A DNA stretch of 33,706 nucleotides from Acetobacteraceae bacterium. Lineage in GTDB: Bacteria > Pseudomonadota > Alphaproteobacteria > Acetobacterales > Acetobacteraceae. How positions within the stretch are numbered: the first letter of the stretch is position 1; every line of letters starts with the position of its first letter. A program made the translations under genes and the position numbers. Shown here piece after piece: positions 26,973 to 33,706 of the stretch. The DNA is taken from positions 1 through 33,706 of the forward strand of contig JANXTL010000002.1 in assembly GCA_025352375.1 (NCBI GenBank), in the 5' to 3' direction. The notes beneath the pieces are model-generated. The model was not told the DNA's origin. It saw only the letters and a program-made list of their open reading frames with translations, and ran no database searches.

Positions 26973-27598
26973 CTTAAAAACGGGTTACTCTCCCGCTCCG
27001 CCCCAATCGAAGACCCCGGCCCATGCCCGCAAATGAACGAGAAATCGTCGCCCAGCGGCAGTAGCTTGGTTTTGATGGCCTCGATCAACGCGGCTGTGTC
27101 GCCGTAGGGAAAATCCGTGCGGCCCACCGATCCCTGGAACAGCACGTCCCCCACCAGCAAAAACCGCGCAGCGTGGTTGACGTAGACGAGGTGCCCGGGG
27201 GTGTGGCCGGGGCAGTGGAGGATGTCGAACCGGTGCTCCCCCAGCGAAACGGATTCACCCTCGGTCAGCCAACGATCGGGAGTACAGTTGTCCGCTTCGA
27301 AGCCGTATCCGGCGGCCTGTGCGGCGATGCCGTCCAGTAGGAATTTGTCGCGGATATCGGGGCCCTCGACGGGTACATGAAGCGCCTCGGCCAAGGCCGC
27401 CGCGCCGCCGGCGTGATCCAGGTGGCCGTGCGTCAGCAGGATGCGTTCCACGGTGACCTTGCTCTGCTCGATCGCCGTGAGGATGCGGTCCACATCGCCG
27501 CCGGGATCGACGACGATGGCTTTCATTGAAGCATCGTCCCACAGGATGGCGCAGTTCTGCTGAAACGGAGTGACCGGAACGATGGCGCCGCGCAGCAT
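26969..27598 (-). CDS. metallo-beta-lactamase-fold hydrolase (glyoxalase II-like)
   Basis: A 209-residue protein starting MLRGAIVPVTPFQQNCAILW. The zinc motif is THGHLDH (residues 56-62), with HCPGHTPGH and GDVLFQGSVGRTDFPYGD completing the metal ligands, and NPFL near the C-terminus as usual in this subfamily (hydroxyacylglutathione-hydrolase-like). It likely hydrolyses a thioester in the cytoplasm. A longer frame to 27733 overlaps the preceding gene and is rejected. It is coupled on both sides: TGATG with the pseudoprotease gene and GTGA with the methyltransferase gene. Confidence 0.9.
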   Translation of the reverse strand: MLRGAIVPVTPFQQNCAILWDDASMKAIVVDPGGDVDRILTAIEQSKVTVERILLTHGHLDHAGGAAALAEALHVPVEGPDIRDKFLLDGIAAQAAGYGFEADNCTPDRWLTEGESVSLGEHRFDILHCPGHTPGHLVYVNHAARFLLVGDVLFQGSVGRTDFPYGDTAALIEAIKTKLLPLGDDFSFICGHGPGSSIGAERESNPFLR

Positions 27599-28623
27599 CA
27601 GTGCAACCGGGGCGACTTCAGGAAGCTGGTGCGATCCGCCGACCGCATGCTGACCCGCATGGCGTCGCCATCGCGTTCGATCCGCAGGCGCACCTCCGCG
27701 CCGGCGCTGCCGGACGACCAAACGTGGCGCCACAGGCCCACGAGATCGGGGATTTCCTCGTCGTTCACGGTCAGGATCTTGTCGCCGGGGCGCAGTCCCG
27801 CCTGCTCCGCCGGGCCGTTATCGGCGATGCCGCCGACGACGATGGAATCGCCCGATTCGGTCGCATACAGTCCCAGCCAGGGGCGGGCGGGACGGTTGAC
27901 GCGGCCGTAGCTGAGCAGGTCCGACAGGATCGGCGCCAGCATGCCGATCGGCACCACCATGTTCATATCCATCCGGCGACCGCGCGTGTCCCCCTGCTGG
28001 AGGATCAGCGACCCGATGCCCATCAGTTTGCCGTCGGTTCCGATCAGCCCGCAGCCGCCCCAGAACGGGTGTGCGGGGGCGATGAACAGGGCTTCGTCCA
28101 ACGCGTATTCCCAGTAGCCGGCGAATTCCTGCCGTCCGACCAGCCGGGTTTCGACCGCGTGGTGGCGCCCGCCGCCGGCTGCGATCACCGCCTGATCGCC
28201 GACCTTGATGCTATCGGAGTCTCCCAGCTCCATATGAGGCAAGTCGAGCTTGCCGAGCGCCTGGACCAGCCCGAAGCCAGTTTCCTGATCCATGGCCAGG
28301 GCGTGGCCAGGCACGACCTGGCCGTCGTTGCCGGTGATCCAGATGGTCTCAGCTTCGGTGATCAAATACCCGATGGTGGCGATCAATCCAGTATCGCGGA
28401 TCAGCACGCCGCTGCCCGCACGTTCCGTCCCCAAGGTGTTCGCGGTGAACGCGTCGTTGGGGGCGTAGGTTTTCAGGCTGACCACGGCCTTTAGCGCACG
28501 TTCCAGGTCGAACGAGTAGTCGTTCGGATTGGGACGCAGGGCTGGGGGGATTTCCCAGTCCTGATCCTTTGTGCTGCGGCGCCGTCCCTGGTTGGGGCGG
28601 TCTTTGGGGGGGTCATCGCTCAT
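27598..28623 (-). CDS. HtrA/S1C-like pseudoprotease with PDZ domain
   Basis: A 341-residue protein with a trypsin-like S1C domain (about 40-240) and a C-terminal PDZ domain (WLGLYATESGDSIVVGGI, GPAEQAGLRPGDKILTVNDEEI). Aligned by eye to DegP, the catalytic His (TNNHV) is Tyr86 in TIGYL, the Asp is Gly116 in DQETGFG, and the Ser (GNSGG) is Trp188 in PFWGG. All three residues are lost while the fold markers GSGVLI, VGDQAV and the GG of the oxyanion loop remain. There is no signal peptide; a charged N-terminus suggests a cytoplasmic scaffold or peptide-binding role. It heads the operon with the hydrolase and methyltransferase. Confidence 0.85.
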   Translation of the reverse strand: MSDDPPKDRPNQGRRRSTKDQDWEIPPALRPNPNDYSFDLERALKAVVSLKTYAPNDAFTANTLGTERAGSGVLIRDTGLIATIGYLITEAETIWITGNDGQVVPGHALAMDQETGFGLVQALGKLDLPHMELGDSDSIKVGDQAVIAAGGGRHHAVETRLVGRQEFAGYWEYALDEALFIAPAHPFWGGCGLIGTDGKLMGIGSLILQQGDTRGRRMDMNMVVPIGMLAPILSDLLSYGRVNRPARPWLGLYATESGDSIVVGGIADNGPAEQAGLRPGDKILTVNDEEIPDLVGLWRHVWSSGSAGAEVRLRIERDGDAMRVSMRSADRTSFLKSPRLH

Positions 28624-28667
28624 GCCCCCAATATCGGACCTTTTGCCGTCCGCGGCAATCGGGACCT

Positions 28668-29225
28668 TTACCGTCCGGGACCCCGCTGCTTGTTGGTCGC
28701 CAGTTCCGCGGGCGTCAGCTGGAATCCGCCGATGATGGCGAACGCCGCGGGCGATTTGGTTCGGCTTGTCGGCAGGGTCAGGCGCACTTTCTGGCTTTGC
28801 AGCGCGACGCGGTCGATGTTCGGCGGGAATTCGACCGGGAAGTCGATGACTTGCTTGTCAATCACGGTGTTACCTTCGGTCACCGCGATGAACACCGCAA
28901 CGGTCGCCGTCCTGCCCTGCATGGCGGGGCCGCGCAGGAACTCGGCGGATACCGTCACGGAGGTTTCTACCGTCTGGCTGCCCTTTTCGGTGAACCGGCA
29001 TTCGCCGCCGATGGCGATAATACGGCCTTGAACGACCATGTCAGTGATGTCGTGGCTGGCATCGGAACGGTAGCGGGTCACATCCGCCAAATTCTGCACC
29101 ATCGTCGCTCGGGCACAGGGCGGGGCGAACTCATTCGCGCCCGGACCAAACAGGCCGCTCAACGAGGAACAGCCGGCGAGCGCCGCGGTCAGCAGCAGGG
29201 GCGTCAATAGGGACAGCAGGCGCAT
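28668..29225 (-). CDS. lipoprotein of unknown function
   Basis: A 185-residue protein with a lipoprotein signal (MRLLSLLTPLLLTAALAGC, lipobox LAGC). The mature part contains ARATMVQNLADVTRYR, DMVVQGRIIAIGGECRFTEKG and VTVSAEFLRGPAMQGRTATV, followed by predicted beta strands. It should be anchored in a cell-envelope membrane. I start at MRLLSLL rather than seven residues upstream because the signal peptide then begins correctly. No named family is recognised. Its stop is 44 bp from the pseudoprotease start, same strand. Confidence 0.78.
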   Translation of the reverse strand: MRLLSLLTPLLLTAALAGCSSLSGLFGPGANEFAPPCARATMVQNLADVTRYRSDASHDITDMVVQGRIIAIGGECRFTEKGSQTVETSVTVSAEFLRGPAMQGRTATVAVFIAVTEGNTVIDKQVIDFPVEFPPNIDRVALQSQKVRLTLPTSRTKSPAAFAIIGGFQLTPAELATNKQRGPGR

Positions 29226-29248
29226 CGGGGGCACTCCGAGAAACATTA

Positions 29249-30325
29249 TTACACGGCCGCGCGCAAATATTGCGGCAGAAGGTCGGGCTTCATGCCTAGC
29301 GTCTTGGCGGCGCGGATGGGCCAGGCGGGGTCGGCGAGCAGCGTGCGCGCCAGCAGCACCACGTCGGCACGCCCGTTCGCCACGATTTCGGCGGCATGTG
29401 TGGCTTCGGTGATCATGCCCACCGCGCCAGTGGCGATTCCGGCCTCGCGACGGATCGCGTCGGCGAATGGCACTTGATAGCCGGGGTGGAGCGACGGGAT
29501 TGTCTGCTCCATCGACACGCCGCCCGAGGAACAGTCGATCAGATCCACAAGGCCGGTCGCCTTGAGCCGTTTCGCGGTTTCGATCTGGTCGGTCAGCGTC
29601 AGGCCGTTCGGCATCCAGTCGGTGCAGGACAGGCGCACCCAGAGCGGCAGGTCGTCAGGCCACGCGCCACGAACGGCCTCGACCGTCTGCATCAGGAAGC
29701 GGGAGCGGCCGGCGAGGTCCCCGCCATACTGGTCGTTGCGGTGGTTGGAGATGGGCGAGAGGAAGGAATGCGCGAGATAGCCATGCGCGGCGTGGAGTTC
29801 GATTATTTTGAAGCCGGCCTCCCGAGCGATGCGGGCGGTGGCGGCGAACTGGTTGGAGATTTCCGCGACCTCATTGGCGGACAGCGGGTGCGGGTCGACG
29901 CCGCCTGCGATCATCGGAATGGCGGAGGGTGCGACCGGCACCCAGCCGCCATCTTGCGGCATGATGGGTTTGCCGCCTTCCCAGGGCACGTTGCAAGACG
30001 CTTTGCGACCGGCATGCGCGATCTGGATGGCCGGCACGGCGCCGCATTTGGTTATGATCGACGCAATCCGGGTCAAAAGCTTGCGGTGTTCGTCGTTCCA
30101 GGCGCCAAGGCAACCCGGGGTGATGCGACCGATGGCGGACACATGCGTCGCCTCCACCATCACGATACCGGCGCCGCCGGCGGCCCGCGCACCGAGGTGC
30201 TGGATGTGCCAGTCGTCCCCCAGGCCGTCGATGGCGCTGTACTGGCACATTGGCGCCACCACGATGCGGTTACGCGCGGTGATGGAGCGGAATTCGATCG
30301 GCTGGAAAAGAAGCGGTGTGTGCAT
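29249..30325 (-). CDS. NADH:flavin oxidoreductase, Old Yellow Enzyme family
   Basis: A 358-residue FMN-dependent TIM-barrel enzyme of the YqjM-like class. Visible are the N-terminal LFQPIEFRSITARNRIVVAPMCQYSA, IQIAHAGRKAS, ELHAAHGYLAHSFLSPISN with the substrate-binding His residues, RNDQYGGDLAGRSRFL, and VGMITEATHAAEI plus VLLARTLLADP for the FMN phosphate. It reduces activated C=C bonds using NAD(P)H. It lies 23 bp upstream of the lipoprotein start on the same strand. The biological substrate is unknown. Confidence 0.92.
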   Translation of the reverse strand: MHTPLLFQPIEFRSITARNRIVVAPMCQYSAIDGLGDDWHIQHLGARAAGGAGIVMVEATHVSAIGRITPGCLGAWNDEHRKLLTRIASIITKCGAVPAIQIAHAGRKASCNVPWEGGKPIMPQDGGWVPVAPSAIPMIAGGVDPHPLSANEVAEISNQFAATARIAREAGFKIIELHAAHGYLAHSFLSPISNHRNDQYGGDLAGRSRFLMQTVEAVRGAWPDDLPLWVRLSCTDWMPNGLTLTDQIETAKRLKATGLVDLIDCSSGGVSMEQTIPSLHPGYQVPFADAIRREAGIATGAVGMITEATHAAEIVANGRADVVLLARTLLADPAWPIRAAKTLGMKPDLLPQYLRAAV

Positions 30326-30414
30326 GGGATAAGGGCGCCCGGCGAGAGAGAGTGTGTCGCCGGGCGGGATAGGGGTTTCCCCGCGTTATGACAACGGCCC
30401 GGGGAGGCGGTTGG

Positions 30415-31482
30415 TTAGATTCCCAGCAGCCGAGCCGCCGTGCCGCCGAGGATGCCGATGCGCTCGTCGTCGGTCAGGCCAGGCGTGCTCATCACCAGCT
30501 CGACCTCGGTGTGGGTCCAGGGGAACGGATAGTCCGTGCCGATCATGATCTGGCCGGGGCCGGTTTCGGCGATCAAATGCCGCAGCGCCTCGGGCGTGAA
30601 GACGATGGTGTCGAAGAACAACTGCCCGTCGCGCAGGTATGCGGTGGGGTTCTTCTTCGGCAGTGGGCCCACTTTGTCGGGGAAGCAACGGATCACCGCA
30701 TCCGAGCGGTTGGCGTAGGAGGGCAGGAAGCCGCCGCCGTGAGCGGCGCAGATTTTCAGGCCGGGGAAGCGGTCCAGCGTGCCCTCGAAGATCAAGTGCG
30801 ACAGCGCGATGGTGGTTTCCAGCGGGTTACCGATCGTGTTGGTCAGCAGGCCGCTGCCGCCGAGGCGGCCGGACGGCTCCAGTTCGCGGGTACCAAGGGG
30901 GTGCATGAACACGAGAACGCCGAGTTCCTCGCACTTGGCCCAGAACGGGTGGAAGCGGGGATTGGCCAGTTCCTCCCCGGCGACGGAACCGCCGACACCC
31001 ACGCCTTTGAAGCCCAGCTTCTTCACCGCGTATTCCACCTGCTCGGCCGCGAGTTCCGGGTGTTGCAGCGCGGCGGTGGCAAAACCGACGAACCGGTCGG
31101 GGTTGGCGGAGCAGAATTCCACCAGCGTTTCGTTCTGGATTTTGATGAGTTCGGCCGCTTCGTCTTTGCTCGCTTTGTACCAGAAGGGGTTGATGCTGAG
31201 GGCTTCCACGTCGATGCCCTGCGCGTCCATGGCGGCGAGGCGGGTGGCCAGGGTGGCGCCCTGCATCATCAAAGCGGGGGCCTCCAGCGGGTGTTTGACG
31301 ATCGCGGCGGCCTTGGGGACGATGCAGTGGGCGTGGATGTCGATGGTTTTGATGCGCTTGCCGTTGATGATTGTTTCGCGCCGGCGGGCGGCCGCCGTGG
31401 GGGGCGGGACGGCGATGGTGGCGCCGAGCGCGCAGCCGACGAAGGTCAGGGCGGTGGCGAGCAGGTCTGCGGTCAGGGGCAT
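30415..31482 (-). CDS. amidohydrolase-family protein (ACMSD-like)
   Basis: A 355-residue metal-dependent TIM-barrel protein similar to aminocarboxymuconate-semialdehyde decarboxylase and related 2,3-dihydroxybenzoate-type decarboxylases. It has TIDIHAHCIVP (metal HxH), FVGFATAALQHPELAAEQ, VFMHPLGTRE, KICAAHGGGFLPSY and GTDYPFPW with the metal Asp. GGAGGA lies eight bases before the ATG at 31482, excluding the longer frame. An N-terminal hydrophobic stretch (LLATALTFVGCALGATIAV) before the RRRE segment is unusual and may be a signal anchor. It is probably a decarboxylase or hydrolase of an aromatic or unsaturated acid. Confidence 0.85.
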   Translation of the reverse strand: MPLTADLLATALTFVGCALGATIAVPPPTAAARRRETIINGKRIKTIDIHAHCIVPKAAAIVKHPLEAPALMMQGATLATRLAAMDAQGIDVEALSINPFWYKASKDEAAELIKIQNETLVEFCSANPDRFVGFATAALQHPELAAEQVEYAVKKLGFKGVGVGGSVAGEELANPRFHPFWAKCEELGVLVFMHPLGTRELEPSGRLGGSGLLTNTIGNPLETTIALSHLIFEGTLDRFPGLKICAAHGGGFLPSYANRSDAVIRCFPDKVGPLPKKNPTAYLRDGQLFFDTIVFTPEALRHLIAETGPGQIMIGTDYPFPWTHTEVELVMSTPGLTDDERIGILGGTAARLLGI

Positions 31483-31633
31483 CTGGGCGTTCCTCCGGGT
31501 GGTTTTGCAGAGTTGTATCATGGGCGGGCGGGGGAGTCGCGTGGGGGCTGTCCTTTCCACTCGGCATCCTAATTGCTTGTCACGAGGACACCGTCGGCAC
31601 GAACCACGCAATGTGAGTGGCGACAGAGCTGTT

Positions 31634-32116
31634 CTAGGGAATGGTGAATTTCAGGATGCTGTAGAGGCGGAAATCGTTGATCGCCACGATACCGAGGTCC
31701 TTGCACACATCGGGAACCTTGCGGTTCGCTCGATTCTTGCTTGGTTTTGATACTTCCTTAGTGACAACGACCCGATCCGGTGCGGCCCGCGCCGCCGCAA
31801 TGAGGAATGGGTCTTTGCCGATCGTCTCAATTTCGACATCGTCGAGGTCCGGAGCGTAGCCGGTAACCAGCACGTCCCTCACACCGACGGTCTGTTCTCT
31901 CAAGATGAAGGCCTCTTTGACATCCGGTCTCTTGAGCCAGTCGGCAAGGGGGCCAGGTTCCGGCCGCACTTCTTCGAATATCCGGTGCGGCATTTTGATA
32001 ACGCCGGCAGTCGCCTGCTCAAGTAACCATTCCCAATAGCGAGGGATCCGATGAACCGGATAATAAGTTTCGTGCGCCGTTATGACGACGTTCGCATCCA
32101 GAAGGTAGAGGGTCAT
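31634..32116 (-). CDS. DUF4411 PIN-domain protein (likely toxin)
   Basis: A 160-residue PIN-fold protein: LYLLDANVVITA with the first acidic residue near the start, RIPRYWEWLLEQ, IFEEVRPE, and a later IGKDPFLIAAA carrying a conserved Asp, then VVVTKE and the C-terminal INDFRLYSIL. PIN domains are Mg-dependent RNases, and DUF4411 members are typically paired with an XRE-ImmA gene as here. The start overlaps the upstream gene's stop in ATGA, supporting a toxin-antitoxin-like unit. Confidence 0.82.
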   Translation of the reverse strand: MTLYLLDANVVITAHETYYPVHRIPRYWEWLLEQATAGVIKMPHRIFEEVRPEPGPLADWLKRPDVKEAFILREQTVGVRDVLVTGYAPDLDDVEIETIGKDPFLIAAARAAPDRVVVTKEVSKPSKNRANRKVPDVCKDLGIVAINDFRLYSILKFTIP

Positions 32117-33327
32117 CTCGCGGCACGCTGCCCTTCATCCAGCAGTGCGGAAATTGAGGCTGGCCCGACGCCGAGGATTTTGGCGGCCTTCGTATGGGTC
32201 AACGCTTCTTCTTGCAGCGCGCGCCGGACAACGCCAAGTAGCCCGGCCCCAAGCTGGAATGTGCGAAGCACGTAAAAGGAAGGCCCGGTGGCGTTGGGCT
32301 GGCGCTGGTCCTTCGCGCGCTGCTTCTCGCGCTGCCACCTATCGCGGTACATGGCAAAGAGCGATGATGCGACGGCGTCCGAAATCCAGCCTTCTTTCGC
32401 GAACCGATAGGCGACGGCGGGCTCGCTGACTTTCCACATGGCGGCGAGAGATTGAATGGCGCTGGTCACGTCATTTTGAGGCGCTGTGAACAACCACGAG
32501 TAATTGCCCACCTCAGAGGATGGCAGCAGGAATTCGCTCGCGGTATCGTTACAAAACCGCTCGATAGAATTTTTAGGAACACCGCGCAGAGGGCCGCTCA
32601 CGCCGCTCGCGCCAAGCCAGATGTGGGCGAGCTCATGGAGGAGTGTGAAAGGGCGAGCCGCCGCGGCATCGTTGTCGTTTATAACGACAAACGGCACCAC
32701 GTCATCTGCGAGCGCGAAGCCACGGAACACATCCTCGCCGATATCGGTATGATACGAGCCGAGATCGCCGCGCATGAGAACGTAAATGCCGGCGCGCTCG
32801 GCGGCGCCGCGGAGCATACCGAACAGCGCCCCGGCATCTTGGCTGTGGCGTTGCTGGTATTCCGTTATGCTGAGCGTAGCGCGAATCGACGCCGCCATCT
32901 TTGCATGGCCGTCGGTAATTCGAGCGGAACCGACGAATATCCGCCGCTGGGCCTCCTCCGTATCCTCCAGGACCTGCCGCACCATCTGCTGGCGGGCTCG
33001 GCTATCGCGCAGCAGGGCGTCGAGTGTGCCGTTGGCCCGAGCCGAGGCCGATTTGGATGACCGGAAATCGTCGCCCCGGTCGCCACGGCGGGGCGGGGCG
33101 GAGAGATAGAAGGCTACCAGCGGTCGGCGGTAGAGAGACGCGGCCTTCTGGAGCGTGGTCGGCGCGGGATCTCGGGTTCCGTCCTCAAGTGCCAGGAGTT
33201 TTTCGATTGCCGACTGCTTGGCGGTATCCTTAAGGCCGAGCTTCTCCGCGGCCTCCGCGACCGTGAGGCCGGCGGTCTCCCGCGCCCATTTCAGAACGTC
33301 CGGATTGATGTGTTCAGATTCGATCAT
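32113..33327 (-). CDS. XRE-family regulator fused to ImmA/IrrE metallopeptidase
   Basis: A 404-residue two-part protein. An N-terminal helix-turn-helix (LKWARETAGLTVAEAAEKLG, then LLALEDGTRDPAPTTLQKAA) is followed by the RRPLVAFYLS linker and an ImmA/IrrE zinc protease domain with the HELAH motif (HExxH) in TLLHELAHIWLG. The rest contains FCNDTASEFLLPSSEV and VAYRFAKEGWISD. Such proteins cleave a repressor or a partner protein, or act as the antitoxin component beside PIN proteins. An AGGAGG lies 14 bases before the start, rather far; a four-codon frame MLHI lies between and overlaps the start. Confidence 0.88.
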   Translation of the reverse strand: MIESEHINPDVLKWARETAGLTVAEAAEKLGLKDTAKQSAIEKLLALEDGTRDPAPTTLQKAASLYRRPLVAFYLSAPPRRGDRGDDFRSSKSASARANGTLDALLRDSRARQQMVRQVLEDTEEAQRRIFVGSARITDGHAKMAASIRATLSITEYQQRHSQDAGALFGMLRGAAERAGIYVLMRGDLGSYHTDIGEDVFRGFALADDVVPFVVINDNDAAAARPFTLLHELAHIWLGASGVSGPLRGVPKNSIERFCNDTASEFLLPSSEVGNYSWLFTAPQNDVTSAIQSLAAMWKVSEPAVAYRFAKEGWISDAVASSLFAMYRDRWQREKQRAKDQRQPNATGPSFYVLRTFQLGAGLLGVVRRALQEEALTHTKAAKILGVGPASISALLDEGQRAAR

Positions 33328-33706
33328 ATGTGAAGCATGATCCTCCTAATCGTCCCGTCGGGCTAGTCCCAGGGCAAGGCGAGTGCCCGCTGCGGGTCGG
33401 ACCGTCTGCATCGATTGGGGGTGCAAGAATGGGGTGAGCGATGGGTGCGGGGGCAAGAAAGCCCACCGCGCCAACGGCACCAAGCACGGCTACCGAGGTC
33501 ACCTCGGCCGGGTGCTCGGGGACATCGGGCGCATCCTGCCAATCCAGACGCGTTACGCCGTCCTGCGCGTCCGCGACCACCCCATCCACAAACCCGCCGC
33601 CACGACCACCCCAGACCCGACCCAGGTCATCGTATCCGGCAACTGCCCAAACATCATGAACCCCACCCCCACCGACCCGAGCAGCTGAAAGTACTGAAAC
33701 GGCGCG
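33328..33706. other. terminal 379 bp without a supported gene
   Basis: The first 30 bases carry the ribosome site (AGGAGG on the minus strand) of the XRE-ImmA gene. From about 33440 on, the DNA is very C-rich on the + strand and contains several open frames in both directions, none matching a family I recognise. One frame with NGTKHGYRGHLGRVLGD could be a mobile-element remnant, but this cannot be supported. No tRNA or attachment site was seen. Confidence 0.4.

Noticed and set aside
29396-31572. Long plus-strand open frames opposite the Old Yellow Enzyme and amidohydrolase genes
   Set aside because: Antisense shadows; both minus-strand genes have intact family motifs and ribosome sites.
33383-33688. 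A 101-codon plus-strand frame at the right end
   Set aside because: No family resemblance, no good ribosome site, and the C-rich composition gives open frames in several phases; left as unassigned.

Overview
The window comes from a GC-rich alphaproteobacterium, most plausibly of the Acetobacteraceae or a close relative. This is inferred from base composition and from an alphaproteobacterial LexA box (GAAC-N7-GAAC) at imuA. A TIGR03084-type protein, a PEP-CTERM protein and dispersed REP-like palindromes fit the same picture. No rRNA, tRNA or CRISPR array is visible.

Region 1 (1-5466, + strand) looks like a metabolic operon. In order it encodes an NDP-forming acyl-CoA ligase cut by the window edge, a RuBisCO-like protein overlapping it by ATGA, a cupin, a DUF1348/NTF2-like protein, a 'TDGLPxVPP' protein of unknown function, and a UGSC-family selenoprotein. 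The selenoprotein is the main hidden feature. Its frame is interrupted by a UGA that reads as selenocysteine in a U-G-S-C motif, and an 8-bp hairpin with a GU-containing apical loop follows at the spacing expected of a bacterial SECIS. An ordinary gene caller would split or truncate it. The operon's substrate is unknown.

Region 2 (5442-9264) holds a GNAT acetyltransferase (-), a ccdAB toxin-antitoxin pair (+) and the SOS mutagenesis genes imuA-imuB (-), with a LexA box over the imuA start codon. The usual partner dnaE2 does not follow imuB.

Region 3 (9463-22609) is mostly + strand. It carries a TIGR03084 protein, a small exported protein, a P-type cation ATPase, a divergent tonB / TonB-dependent receptor pair around a Zur-like palindrome, a CaiB-type CoA-transferase with an EamA transporter, a PEP-CTERM vanadium-haloperoxidase-like protein and a large hybrid histidine kinase. 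The receptor is broken by a 2-base TC duplication.

Region 4 (22606-33327, - strand) starts with two inverted copies of a 119-bp CTAG-ended element that frame a 3-hydroxyisobutyryl-CoA hydrolase / MFS transporter operon. It continues with a DUF4286-like protein, a Fic remnant, and a coupled operon of HtrA-like pseudoprotease, metallo-beta-lactamase-fold hydrolase and DNA methyltransferase. A lipoprotein, an Old Yellow Enzyme homologue, an amidohydrolase and an XRE-ImmA / DUF4411 PIN toxin-antitoxin-like pair complete it. The last ~380 bases hold no gene I can support.
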